Positions 36,086-46,128 of a stretch of 64,000 bases of DNA are shown one piece after another. The notes under the pieces were generated by a model. It made no database searches and was not told where the DNA came from. It was given only the letters and a program-made list of their open reading frames with translations. The DNA is from Pyrinomonadaceae bacterium (GTDB lineage: Bacteria; Acidobacteriota; Blastocatellia; Pyrinomonadales; Pyrinomonadaceae). Each line of letters begins with the position of its first letter. Position 1 is the first letter of the stretch. Made by a program: the position numbers and the translations under genes. The DNA lies in the NCBI GenBank assembly GCA_017983495.1, contig JAGOBH010000004.1, positions 247,734-311,733 of the forward strand. Direction: 5' to 3'.

Positions 36086-37294
36086 CTAAACTTCGTCGCT
36101 CTCGCCTTTCGACTTGCTCATTTGCGGAGCGGCGGCGACCGACGGCAGCGGCAGGCCGATACCGTCAGCACTGACGAGCGGTGCGTCGGCCTCGGACTCA
36201 TTTGCCGCGTCGGCGACGATCAGCTTGCCCGCCTGCTTGGTAAAATAGAGCATCGCCGTCTCGGCGTCGTAATCGACGATGACGAGATCGCCGGTCGCGA
36301 CCTGTTCGGTGGCGACGAGATTTGACAGCGGATAGACCAGAAACCGCTCGATCGAGCGTTTCAGGTGACGAGCACCGTATTTCAGATCAATGCCCTCGCT
36401 GAGCAAATATTCCTTGGCCTCGTCCGTACATTCAAAGACAAATTTCGTGCCGGCCGACTCGGTGATGCGGTCCTGAACGGCACGCAGTTCGATGTCGAGT
36501 ATCTGCCGCAAGTGATGTTCCTTAAGGCTGCGGAAAACCACGACCTTGTCGATGCGGTTCATAAATTCGGGTGAGAATTTACGTTTTGCGGCCTCGAGTG
36601 CGGTGCGATAGATCTTGGTGTCGATCTCGTTGTCGGCCTTTGCCTGGTCGGTCTTGGTCGGGGCAAAGCCGATGCCGCCCGAGATCATATCCGACATTTC
36701 GCGGGCTCCGAGATTGGACGTCATGATGACGACGGTCCGCGAAAAATCAACGCGGCGGTTGTCGCCTAGCGTCAGTGTCGCCTTGTCCAAAATGCCGAGC
36801 AGCAGCTGCCACAGGCTGTCGGACGCTTTTTCGATCTCGTCAAAGAGCACGAACGTCAGTTTCGTCTCGTCGGTATGAGCCTTGTCGAGATTTTCCTGCG
36901 TCAGCATCGGCGAGGTTTCGCGGTGTCCGAGATATCCCGGAGGCGAGCCGATGAGCTTGGCGATCTCGTGCGAATGCTGAAATTCGGCACAGTCGATCTT
37001 GACGACAGTGTGCGGTTCGTTAAACAGCACCTCGGACGCGGCCTCGACGACACGCGTTTTACCTGAGCCGGTCGGCCCGAGGAAAAGCATCGTCCCGATC
37101 GGACGCGACGGATTATTCATGCCGGCCAGATAGATCTGAAACAGCCCGCTCATGCGGCGAACCGCACGTTCCTGGCCGACGATCTGGGCCGACAATTTAT
37201 CTTCGAATTCGGCCGCCCGCGGGCTCTTTCGCTCGGGGTCGAGCAAGATGCCCCGTTCCGTGTTTTCCTTTTTCTTTGTCGTGTCCTGCTTCAT
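36086..37294 (-). CDS. Single-module AAA+ ATPase resembling ClpB/ClpA D2
   Basis: 402 residues from the ATG at 37294, preceded by GGGAGA; a TTG at 37309 is the alternative. Walker A GPTGSGKT near residue 75, Walker B LFDEIEKA near 150, sensor region MTSNLGAREM and Arg-finger region FSPEFMNRIDKVVVF. This is one AAA module with the Clp D2-small C-terminal domain (residues ~270-345, then an acidic/Ala-rich tail). There is no ClpA/B first ATPase module, N domain or ClpX zinc finger. The conserved pore loop appears as GYLGH. Partner unknown. Confidence 0.85.
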   Translation of the reverse strand: MKQDTTKKKENTERGILLDPERKSPRAAEFEDKLSAQIVGQERAVRRMSGLFQIYLAGMNNPSRPIGTMLFLGPTGSGKTRVVEAASEVLFNEPHTVVKIDCAEFQHSHEIAKLIGSPPGYLGHRETSPMLTQENLDKAHTDETKLTFVLFDEIEKASDSLWQLLLGILDKATLTLGDNRRVDFSRTVVIMTSNLGAREMSDMISGGIGFAPTKTDQAKADNEIDTKIYRTALEAAKRKFSPEFMNRIDKVVVFRSLKEHHLRQILDIELRAVQDRITESAGTKFVFECTDEAKEYLLSEGIDLKYGARHLKRSIERFLVYPLSNLVATEQVATGDLVIVDYDAETAMLYFTKQAGKLIVADAANESEADAPLVSADGIGLPLPSVAAAPQMSKSKGESDEV

Positions 37295-37572
37295 CTGCTT
37301 ATCTCCCAACGGTGCCTGGTGAACTCCGTATACCTTTAGAACGAATCTGGCGTCGAAATTTGCCGATATTCGGACGGCAAACTTGTCGTCAATAATGATG
37401 ATTTCAAAAGATTAATCGTTGGCTGGACTTTAGAATCTGGAGGAGCGTGTCCAGTAGGATCTACAGCGAGTATGAAGGCCCGCCTGAATTCAAGAATTAA
37501 CACAGTTATAACTCCTCACGCAACCAAAATAAATATTTTTTTGGAAACCATCTCACATTCGTCTTATCGGCC

Positions 37573-38085
37573 TCACTTGTGGACGATCGTCAGCCAGCCG
37601 CTCAGCGTCCCCGAGGCACCGCCCGCATTGTAGTTCGGCAGGCTCGCCCTCGGCACCTCGACCACGTCGTACCACGGATCGAGAAAGATCAAACGGTGGT
37701 CCGCATCGATCTGTTTGAGCAGCGTAAAATGTCCGCCGCCGCTCGACCACCTGATATGCGCGATGATCTTGGTACGTTCGCCGATGTAGTACCAGCAATA
37801 ATCAAATATCTTGGCTGGCCCGACCGCGGTCGACGCGTATGAGGGCACGCCTTCGGCGTTGAGCACATATGCGAGATTTTCGGCGTAGGTGCCTTTGGCC
37901 GCGTCGAAACGGCCCGGATAATTTTGCGAGAGCTGGCGTGCCCGGCCCTCGGGGTTTTCAATGCAGGCCAGCATGTAAAAGCTCTCGGCCATCGCCACGC
38001 ATGCCGGCCCGCATGATTGACTCATCTCCTGATGCAGCAGGTAATGTGATCTTCCGCGACTATCGGATCCCCATCTTGCACTCAT
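37573..38085 (-). CDS. Papain-like (C39-type) cysteine peptidase domain protein
   Basis: 170 residues with no signal peptide. Catalytic Cys is in EMSQSCGPACVAMAESF (Gln, Cys: oxyanion and nucleophile), His in SSGGGHFTLLKQID and Asp in FLDPWYDVVEVP, a complete C39/papain-like set. A Shine-Dalgarno GAGG precedes the ATG. Families of this type cleave double-Gly leaders or act as toxin-like proteases, but no ABC transporter, leader peptide or immunity gene is adjacent. About 260 bases to the left are gene-free. Target unknown. Confidence 0.75.
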   Translation of the reverse strand: MSARWGSDSRGRSHYLLHQEMSQSCGPACVAMAESFYMLACIENPEGRARQLSQNYPGRFDAAKGTYAENLAYVLNAEGVPSYASTAVGPAKIFDYCWYYIGERTKIIAHIRWSSGGGHFTLLKQIDADHRLIFLDPWYDVVEVPRASLPNYNAGGASGTLSGWLTIVHK

Positions 38086-38172
38086 GATCTCGTCCTCACT
38101 TTTTTGATGTGCGGAACGAATTTATCGCTCCGTTATAAACGGGAGACGAACCCCAAGCACGATCTTGCCGTT

Positions 38173-39489
<1,317 letters not shown>

Positions 39490-39602
39490 AATTTTCTCCG
39501 AAATACACTACTAAAAGAATAAGTGAAAAGCGTAAAAAGTGAAAAGGTCCAATGTGAAAACGTGGAAAAGTGAAAAAGATGAAACGATCAATATCGAATT
39601 TC

Positions 39603-39683
39603 GAATATTGAATATCGAATGTTTGATCTTGCACGCTTTTCTTCCTTCATAATTCTATATTCGACATTCGATATTCGATATTC
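39603..39683. repeat. 20-bp AT-rich inverted repeat in a GTGAAAA-rich spacer
   Basis: 39603-39622 (GAATATTGAATATCGAATGT) pairs with 39664-39683 with one mismatch, 41-base loop. The preceding 39520-39590 carries several GTGAAAA-like heptamers. Between ino1 and the terminase gene; a dispersed palindrome or terminator. Confidence 0.6.
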
Positions 39684-39693
39684 ATACTTCTCC

Positions 39694-41913
39694 TCAGTTG
39701 AACGCGTACAGCCTCGAGCCTTTCCGGTCGAACATGTGGGTGGCGATGGAGACGGCGTCTATTTGGTCGTCGTGTTTGCCGTGTGGGAAGGTGCAGGCTT
39801 CTTCGACGAAGGGTTTGTTCCAAGGGCCGCGGACCAGGCGGATGCGTCCTTCTGAGGCGATGCTTATCCAGCGTAATGCACGCGAGTGTTTGTCGCCCTG
39901 GACGGCGATGCCTTTGAACGAGCGGCCGATGGCGGCGGCGTCCTTTCTGAGCGAATCGAGCACCGCCTGGCCGTGAACCGCCGTTTCGACGCCGTGTTCG
40001 GTGTCGCGTTCTAGCTTGAGTCGTTCGAGCATGTACCGCCGCTGTTCGGGAAAGCCGATGCGTCGTCTGTAGCCGCCGTCGATGTACATATTGCCCTCGG
40101 CGTCAAAGGCGACGCGGAACGACGCCGTGTAATCGGCCGTCTGCTTGGTCGAGATGGCCAGATCGTAGCCGCGTTTCCACTTGAGGCCCTTGGGTGCGTG
40201 GTCGACGATCGTCTCAAACCACTTTCGCTTAAAGACACCGCCCTCCGCCGGCACCGGACGCTGCTGATAGAGTGCCGAGAACGAGTATTCGTCCATCTTG
40301 CTCCGAAACGCCTCGATCGCCGCCAGATCGAACCGCTCCGGCCACAGTGCCTCGCCGGGTTTGCGGCCGAGAGCGTCGAGGGGAGCGGGGACACTCTTGT
40401 CCCCAACGCCGGTTCCTCCGGCGTGACGGCCGTTGTTGTCATCCGGGTTTGAGGTGTTCGACGCACGTCCGAACGCCGCGGCGGCGTCCGTGGGGACAAG
40501 AGTGTCCCCGCTCCGCTCAGCGATCGCCGGCAGGTTGACCACTTCCCAATGCTCGCCGCCGTTGTTCATTTCGTTGAGGAGGCGGCCGGCGAGGTCGTCT
40601 TCGTGCCAGCGTGTCTGGATGAGGATGATCGCACCGTTTGGCTCAAGGCGTGTGTAGAGGTCGTCGTTGAACCAGTTCCAGACGCGTTCGCGAAAGACCT
40701 TGCTGTCCGCCTCGGCACGGCTTTTGACGGGGTCGTCGATGATGATCAGGTCGGCACCAAACCCGGTCACGCCGCCGCCGACACCGACCGCCTTGAGCCC
40801 GCCGCCATCGCTCGTCTCCCATTCCGATACACGGTTGATCGGCCGATTGGCGAAGGGAAACATCGATTGCGGAATGCGGATTGCGGATTGTGGATTTGTG
40901 TCGGCTGGGCGCTTTTGGGTTCTGCCATGCTGAATGCTTTTCGATGCGGGGTTTGGCTGATTCGCGTGATTCCCATCAATCCGCGATCCGCGATCCGCAT
41001 TCCGCAATTGACCGGCCGCGTCATCCGCCAGCACGCGCCTGATCTTGCGGGAGAAGTTGTCGGCGAGGTGCTGGCTGTAGCTGCCGAGGATGACGCGGAG
41101 CTTTGTGTTGCGGCGGATACGCCAGGCGGAGTAGCGTACGGTGACGAGTTCGGACTTGCCGTGACGCGGCGGCATGAAGATCATCAGCCGCTTGTTCTTA
41201 CCGTCTGTGATCGCTTGCAGACGATCGTAGATGATCCGCTGATGCCGCAGGTCCCAGTTCCACAGGCCGGGTTGCGTCTTGAGCCAGGAATGGAATGAGG
41301 AGTCGGGGGAGTCTGTCGGGTCTGTCGGGTCTATCGAGTCTTTTGAGTCTGTCGAGTCTTTTGAGTCTGTCGGTTCTATCGAGTCTGTTGAGTCGGGGGA
41401 GTGCGGGCTCTGGCGTTGGGTGTATGGAAGCAGGCCCGCACCGGGCCGTGCGTTTTCTGTGGCGACGTATGTGCCGCCCGCTGACGCAGGCGGTTCTGAC
41501 AGCAAACGCCTTGCCTTCTGGCGGTTGTGGCCGCGGCCGATGTGTTTTTGGGATGTTGCGTGCGGTTCTCTGTGGTTTGCGAATGTGCGCGGCGGTTTGG
41601 GCACGGAGTTCTTGAATCGCGTGGAAGAAGTGCTGTTGCGTCGTTTGGCGTATGCGATGCCCCGTCGGCGTGCTTTCCTGTTTCGCGTCTTTTCGTGCAC
41701 TTTCGCGGGCAAACTCCCGTCCCAGCCAAACCGCTCCGGCCAGCCCGGCGTGACCCGCCCGCCGCGTGTCCTCGCGTACAAGTTCCGCTTCGTAAAATCG
41801 CTCCAACCAAGGGCCCGCATCTCCGCCGCGATCCGGTCATGCTCACCGCCCCCGTACCGCACATACAACCCGCGGCAATCTTCGATCTTCCGTTGTGCCA
41901 CTTTGACACCCAT
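39694..41913 (-). CDS. Phage-type terminase large subunit with in-frame repeat insertions
   Basis: 739 residues, well above the ~450-560 of relatives. Residues ~1-75 may be a DNA-binding head (EMRALGWSDFTKRNLYARTR). The ATPase has Walker A FMPPRHGKSE near 255, Walker B LIIIDDP and QTRWHEDDLAGR, and a nuclease end with HDDQIDAVSIA near 717. At least three stretches are alien to the fold: a Ser/Asp/Thr repeat (about residues 172-209), an Asn/Arg/Ser segment (about 302-350) and a GDTLVPTDAA...AGGTGVGDKSVP element (about 468-510). No capsid, portal or integrase genes are adjacent. Possibly a domesticated or decaying prophage remnant. Confidence 0.85.
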   Translation of the reverse strand: MGVKVAQRKIEDCRGLYVRYGGGEHDRIAAEMRALGWSDFTKRNLYARTRGGRVTPGWPERFGWDGSLPAKVHEKTRNRKARRRGIAYAKRRNSTSSTRFKNSVPKPPRTFANHREPHATSQKHIGRGHNRQKARRLLSEPPASAGGTYVATENARPGAGLLPYTQRQSPHSPDSTDSIEPTDSKDSTDSKDSIDPTDPTDSPDSSFHSWLKTQPGLWNWDLRHQRIIYDRLQAITDGKNKRLMIFMPPRHGKSELVTVRYSAWRIRRNTKLRVILGSYSQHLADNFSRKIRRVLADDAAGQLRNADRGSRIDGNHANQPNPASKSIQHGRTQKRPADTNPQSAIRIPQSMFPFANRPINRVSEWETSDGGGLKAVGVGGGVTGFGADLIIIDDPVKSRAEADSKVFRERVWNWFNDDLYTRLEPNGAIILIQTRWHEDDLAGRLLNEMNNGGEHWEVVNLPAIAERSGDTLVPTDAAAAFGRASNTSNPDDNNGRHAGGTGVGDKSVPAPLDALGRKPGEALWPERFDLAAIEAFRSKMDEYSFSALYQQRPVPAEGGVFKRKWFETIVDHAPKGLKWKRGYDLAISTKQTADYTASFRVAFDAEGNMYIDGGYRRRIGFPEQRRYMLERLKLERDTEHGVETAVHGQAVLDSLRKDAAAIGRSFKGIAVQGDKHSRALRWISIASEGRIRLVRGPWNKPFVEEACTFPHGKHDDQIDAVSIATHMFDRKGSRLYAFN
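40383..40513. repeat. Palindromic element A inside the terminase gene
   Basis: 131 bases. Perfect 23-base arms (40383-40405, 40491-40513, ending GGGGACACTCTTGTCCCC) enclose CGCCGGTTCCTCCGGCG (40407-40423, itself a hairpin) and GCGGCGTCCGTG (40481-40492). The same two core blocks occur in GH57 at 50505-50603 with different arms. The element keeps the terminase reading frame open. Confidence 0.85.
40866..41008. repeat. Inverted repeat with GCGGAT units inside the terminase gene
   Basis: 31-base arms (40866-40896 and 40978-41008) match at 28 positions as complements; the three mismatches are C/T changes that still allow G-U pairing. Arms are built of ATTGCGG/GCGGAT units. It encodes the Asn/Ile/Arg/Ser segment between ATPase blocks. 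Confidence 0.8.
41285..41405. repeat. Direct tandem repeat of GAGTCTGTC-like nonamers
   Basis: About ten degenerate nine-base units (GAGTCTGTC, GGGTCTGTC, GAGTCTTTT) read on the minus strand as Asp-Ser/Thr-Asp-Ser triplets in the terminase N-terminal part. Period nine preserves the frame, so length can vary without frameshift. Confidence 0.8.
41440..41515. repeat. Small palindromic unit in the terminase gene
   Basis: Core GTGCCGCCCGCTGACGCAGG followed by CGGTTC, with CCGCC (41474-41478) pairing GGCGG (41489-41493). It encodes EPPASAGGTYVA on the minus strand, a Pro/Ala/Gly motif that I recall from repeat insertions in other genomes. Confidence 0.45.
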
Positions 41914-42017
41914 ACCTCACGAGCCTAACCGAACAAACGTCGTTTACGGTTTACGATTTTTACGGGATTTACGGGATTGGTGAGATTTATGATTTTTACG
42001 GCAAGGGCGAGGAAAAA

Positions 42018-42410
42018 TCACCAAACTACTTTTACAAGGTTCGATTCAACTATGTTCCGGTCTCGCGTTAGTAATGGAGCGTCCAATCTGCGGGCGACAC
42101 CAACAATAATGCGGTCGTGCATTTCGTTGATCACGGAATCACGGTCAAAATCAAGAACATCCTCAGCATCAAACGGTGTAAGTATGAACTGAGACGCAGA
42201 TTCTAATATTACAAACTGCGGGCCAAAATCGATGGCTGCATTGAATTTTCGGACAATAAAGTAGAGTTCCGCAATTACGATCGAAGGAATGTGAATGAAA
42301 GCCGAGCCGCTTTCTGCTTGCTCAAAGACTGAACTTGCTTCGCTGCCAAGGCGGGAATCGTCGGTAAGGTACCAAAAAAGCGCATGGGTGTCGACCACGA
42401 AGTCCATCAT
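42018..42410 (-). CDS. vapC: PIN-domain toxin, VapC type
   Basis: 130 residues from the ATG at 42410, whose ATGA overlaps the antitoxin stop. PIN nuclease fold: first Asp in DFVVDTHALFWYL, Glu in VIAELYF, Asp pair in INEMHDRIIVG and Asp in LLTRDRNI, the acidic set that binds Mg2+. VapC toxins cut tRNA or rRNA. It pairs with the upstream antitoxin in the standard antitoxin-first order. Intergenic sequence 41914-42017 downstream has TTTACGG-type repeats. Confidence 0.88.
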   Translation of the reverse strand: MMDFVVDTHALFWYLTDDSRLGSEASSVFEQAESGSAFIHIPSIVIAELYFIVRKFNAAIDFGPQFVILESASQFILTPFDAEDVLDFDRDSVINEMHDRIIVGVARRLDAPLLTRDRNIVESNLVKVVW

Positions 42411-42631
42411 GGTTCTAGTTCGAGCTCGGAGAGCCACTCGGAGCGAATCTTGGACAGTTCGCTGTCAAGGTCAATAGATACGGGCAGAAGAGACTTCCAC
42501 GAACCTCGTAAGTGTGCCGGGTTGGCCAATCCTGCATCGCTGTTTGAACTGCTCAATTGTTCCAACAAAGCGGTTCGCTCGAGCGGAGTCAGTTTTTGAG
42601 TAAGCTGCAAAATCTGTTCAACTATCGACAT
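42407..42631 (-). CDS. Antitoxin of the VapC module
   Basis: 74 residues, upstream of and overlapping vapC. The N-terminus MSIVEQILQLTQKLTPLERTALLEQL is helical and amphipathic as in DUF2281/Phd-like antitoxins, the C-terminal half is the likely toxin-binding tail with acidic residues (LSKIRSEWLSELELEP). No classical AbrB or ribbon-helix-helix domain is clear. Assignment is by position and size more than sequence. Confidence 0.7.
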   Translation of the reverse strand: MSIVEQILQLTQKLTPLERTALLEQLSSSNSDAGLANPAHLRGSWKSLLPVSIDLDSELSKIRSEWLSELELEP

Positions 42632-42798
42632 AATCGCTATTGTTTATCAGACCATCGGGACCTGTCAATCAATTTTTATCATCCAACGCTGCGACGACGC
42701 CAGAGAAAAGGGAAAATGGGGACGTGTGAAAACGGACGTTTGACGGTGGCCGTGAGAAAAAGTTTGGAATATGTGGGGTAATCGACCTACTATAGGGC

Positions 42799-45700
42799 AT
42801 GCACAGATCTTCTCACGCTTTTCGATGGCTGCCGCTTTTTGCGCTTGTCGTTATTTCTCTTTTCACAATTCAGGCGGTAGATGCTCAGGGCGTCGATCTT
42901 TTTGCCGCACGGTCGTTTGGCGGGAACAACGCGATGTTCTACGCGACGAGTGCCGGCGACTTTGACGGGGATGGGAAATCGGACGTTGTCACGGCGAGTT
43001 ACGACAAGCTCTACGTGTTTTTTGGCAACGGCTCCGGCAAATATGAATCGGCTCCGCTGACGGTCTATTCGTACAACAGCAACACCAACGTTTTTCCGTT
43101 GGCCGCCGACTTTAACTCCGACGGGCGGTCGGATCTGGCATTTTTCCGTAATGATCCGCAGACATCGCAAATGGCGATCGCGGTCTATTTTGGCAACGCT
43201 AACCGGACGTTCAGCGCTCCTGTTTTCAGCAGCCCGACGCCGATGCCGACCGATCTGAAAGCGGTCGATATGGATCAGGATGGAAAGCTCGACCTGGTCG
43301 GCCCGGCGGGCAATAATCTGATCGTGACCTACAAGGGCGACCTGTCAGGCACATTTGTCGTTTTGGCTCAGGCAAATGCAGGTGCCGCCGCGGTTTCGGT
43401 CGCCCCCGTCGACCTCGATAATGACGGGCTGATCGATCTGGCTTACGGCACATCGCAAGAACTGCGTGCGGTCCGCAATCTCGGCGGAGGTTCGTACGGC
43501 TCGCCGCAGACGATCGGAACAATCACATTCGGTTATTCATCCGTTCGGGCCGCAGACCTAAATAATGACGGCAAGCCCGACCTGATAGCCTCGCAGGCAA
43601 CGACTACTTCGCCGGTGGCGTCGGTCTGGCTCGGGGCGGGCGGATTTGCGTTTACGCAGGCACCTAATATCACGCTGAATACAAGCGAGCGCGCGTTTTT
43701 GACGGCGGTCGCGGATCTTGATCTCGACGGTAAACGAGACCTCGTTTTCTCATCAGTCAACCGCACGCTCGTCCATCGCGGCATCGGTGACGGAACATTT
43801 GCCGCCCAGGCCGTCTATACCGACGGCGGCGGCGGTGACGCGTTTGTCAGGGACCTGAACAACGACGGTTTTCCGGACATTGTCGCTAACCAATCGATCG
43901 AATTCGCGGTCGTCGGATCGGGCAGTTTTACGGTCCTGATCAACCGGGGGAACGGCACATTTAATTCCGCACCGGCATTTAAGTTTCTGAGCGGCACCAA
44001 GGACATCGAGGCCGCTCATCTCAACGCCGACACGCTGCCCGACCTCGTGATCGTAAATCGCGGCAGCGGCGGCGCTGCCGGCCCGATCTACATACTGGTA
44101 CAGGGCCAGGCGGCCGGAGCTATCGGCGGCGAGCCGAAATTCACCCCGGCCGAGATCATTCGTGAGGAAAAGGACCTCGTCGATCCGGGCGTTGACGGTT
44201 ATGCGGCGGCCACTGGAGATTTCACATCGGACGGGCGAACCGACATTATCGTCGTCGGCCATGGGGCATTAGGAGCGGCCGAGAACGCGATGCTGCTCCG
44301 AAACCTTGGCAATAATACGTTTATGACGACGCTGCTGCAGTTTGGGACAGGCGACATTTACGACGCCATCGCCGCGGACGTAAGCGGTGACGGAAAACCC
44401 GACATGATCACCACCGGAGCGGGCGGCGTGCTGGTGTCGCTCGGCGTCGGTAACGGGACATTTCTGCCGCCGACCGCGTATCTGCCGGGAGTCGCCAGCA
44501 GCCGAATCGTCGTTACCGACCTTAATAACGACACGCATCGCGACCTGGCGATACTCAATTACAACGCAGGCACGGTCTCGATATTGCTAAACAACGGTTC
44601 GGGCTCATTTACGGCGTCACCGACGGTCTCGCCGGGCTCGGGGCTGCTCGATATCGCTTGCGCCGATATGAACCGCGACGATATCAAAGACATAATCGCG
44701 GCCAGAGGCTCCGGCGTCACGTTTCTGCGTGGAAACGGCAACGGGACGTTCGGCAGCGGCCAAACCTCCACCATAACGCAGGTCTCGGCACTCCGCGTCG
44801 CCACCGGCGACTGGAATCAGGACGGCGTCCCTGACGTCGGCGTTATCGCCGGCAGCAACACGATCGTGACGTTGCTGAATAACGGATTCGGCGGGCTCGG
44901 ACAGGAGCGGATGTGGACCGCCGGCGTCGATGCCACGACCCTGACGACCGTCGATTTTGACAGCGACCAAAAGACCGATATCGTCGCGGGATTCACCACA
45001 TCGACCGCCGGATACGTCAAGCTGTTTTTCAATCAGACCGCTCCATCGGTTTTGAGGATGAGAGCTCCGTTCGATTTCGACGGTGACGGAAAGACCGACC
45101 TTTCGGTATTTCGACCCGGTTCAAGTGAATGGTGGATATCCAGAAGCGGCGGTTCGGGAGTATTTGCCGCTCAGTTTGGTTCGACCGGCGACCGGATCGC
45201 CCCGGCCGACTTTACCGGTGACGGCAAGACCGACGTCGCACTATGGCGGCCGTCAAACGGGACCTGGTATGTGCTCAGGAGCGAGGATCTGACGTATTAC
45301 GCGTTTCCCTTCGGCTCAAACGGCGACGTGCCGATGCCAGCGGATTTTGACGCGGACGGCAAGACCGACGCGGCCGTTTTCCGGCCGGCGGGCTCGACGT
45401 GGTACGTGCAACGCTCGTCTGACGCCCAAATATCGATCACGCAATTCGGCACGACCGGCGACCGGCCCGTCGCGGCGGATTATGACGGTGACGGCAGGGC
45501 GGACATCGCCATCTTTCGCCCCGCCGGAGCCGCCGGAGCCGAATGGTGGATCTCAAGATCGACCGGCGGAACATACGCGGCGACATTCGGTACGTCAACC
45601 GACCTGACCGTGCCGGGCGACTGGACCGGCGACGGCAAGGCCGACATTGCGTTCTGGCGTCCGTCGAACGGCTTTTGGTACGTGCTCAGGAGCGAGGATT

Positions 45701-45900
45701 CGTCGTTTTACGCCTTCCCGTTCGGGTCAAACGGCGATGTGCCGTCACCCGGCGATTTCGACGGCGACGGTAAAATCGACGCGGCCGTATTTCGCCAGCC
45801 CGGCAGCCAGTGGTTCGTGTCCAATTCCGGCGGCGGCACCACGATCACCCAATTCGGCACCGCCGGCGACACACCTTTACCATCGGCGTTTGTTCGGTAA
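42799..45900 (+). CDS. Exported FG-GAP/VCBS repeat protein
   Basis: 1033 residues with a signal peptide (RWLPLFALVVISLFTIQAVDAQ). Residues ~50-745 hold many FG-GAP/VCBS blades, each with a calcium-loop motif such as DFDGDGKSD, DMDQDGKLD, DLNNDGKPD, DLNNDTHRD. The last ~278 residues, from APFDFDGDGKTDLSVFRP (45064), form a six-blade module shared with three other genes in this window, ending PLPSAFVR. Integrin-like propellers bind ligands through Ca2+. No enzymatic domain seen, so a surface or secreted adhesion role is likely. Confidence 0.88.
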   Translation: MHRSSHAFRWLPLFALVVISLFTIQAVDAQGVDLFAARSFGGNNAMFYATSAGDFDGDGKSDVVTASYDKLYVFFGNGSGKYESAPLTVYSYNSNTNVFPLAADFNSDGRSDLAFFRNDPQTSQMAIAVYFGNANRTFSAPVFSSPTPMPTDLKAVDMDQDGKLDLVGPAGNNLIVTYKGDLSGTFVVLAQANAGAAAVSVAPVDLDNDGLIDLAYGTSQELRAVRNLGGGSYGSPQTIGTITFGYSSVRAADLNNDGKPDLIASQATTTSPVASVWLGAGGFAFTQAPNITLNTSERAFLTAVADLDLDGKRDLVFSSVNRTLVHRGIGDGTFAAQAVYTDGGGGDAFVRDLNNDGFPDIVANQSIEFAVVGSGSFTVLINRGNGTFNSAPAFKFLSGTKDIEAAHLNADTLPDLVIVNRGSGGAAGPIYILVQGQAAGAIGGEPKFTPAEIIREEKDLVDPGVDGYAAATGDFTSDGRTDIIVVGHGALGAAENAMLLRNLGNNTFMTTLLQFGTGDIYDAIAADVSGDGKPDMITTGAGGVLVSLGVGNGTFLPPTAYLPGVASSRIVVTDLNNDTHRDLAILNYNAGTVSILLNNGSGSFTASPTVSPGSGLLDIACADMNRDDIKDIIAARGSGVTFLRGNGNGTFGSGQTSTITQVSALRVATGDWNQDGVPDVGVIAGSNTIVTLLNNGFGGLGQERMWTAGVDATTLTTVDFDSDQKTDIVAGFTTSTAGYVKLFFNQTAPSVLRMRAPFDFDGDGKTDLSVFRPGSSEWWISRSGGSGVFAAQFGSTGDRIAPADFTGDGKTDVALWRPSNGTWYVLRSEDLTYYAFPFGSNGDVPMPADFDADGKTDAAVFRPAGSTWYVQRSSDAQISITQFGTTGDRPVAADYDGDGRADIAIFRPAGAAGAEWWISRSTGGTYAATFGTSTDLTVPGDWTGDGKADIAFWRPSNGFWYVLRSEDSSFYAFPFGSNGDVPSPGDFDGDGKIDAAVFRQPGSQWFVSNSGGGTTITQFGTAGDTPLPSAFVR

Positions 45901-45942
45901 CTTCTATCTTCTATTTCTATATTACCCAGCGTCCTCGGCGGC

Positions 45943-45973
45943 CTCTGCGTTAAGATCAAATCTTAACGCAGAG
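45943..45973. repeat. 13-bp perfect inverted repeat, intergenic
   Basis: CTCTGCGTTAAGA (45943-45955) and complement (45961-45973) around TCAAA; the stem extends with G-U pairs on both sides (CCTCGGCGG versus CCGCTGAG). It lies 43 bases after the FG-GAP gene stop. Terminator or dispersed palindromic element. Confidence 0.65.
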
Positions 45974-46128
45974 ACCGCTGAGACCGCTGAGGTCGCAGAG
46001 CTGTATTTTCGAGTAGGTTGGAGGAGCGATTCGATTGATTGGCGAAAAGGTACGGTGTTAGTATATAGGGCGTTGATCGTTTGGCTCGGTCTTGGCTTGG
46101 CGGAATATTTGGTCGGGAGTTTGTTAAT

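Noticed and set aside
40549..41298. Plus-strand frame opposite the terminase gene
   Set aside because: Antisense reading of the Walker and insertion region; no motif or ribosome site.
41285..41405. Tandem units considered as a CRISPR array
   Set aside because: Nine-base degenerate units with no spacers and a coding function; not a CRISPR.
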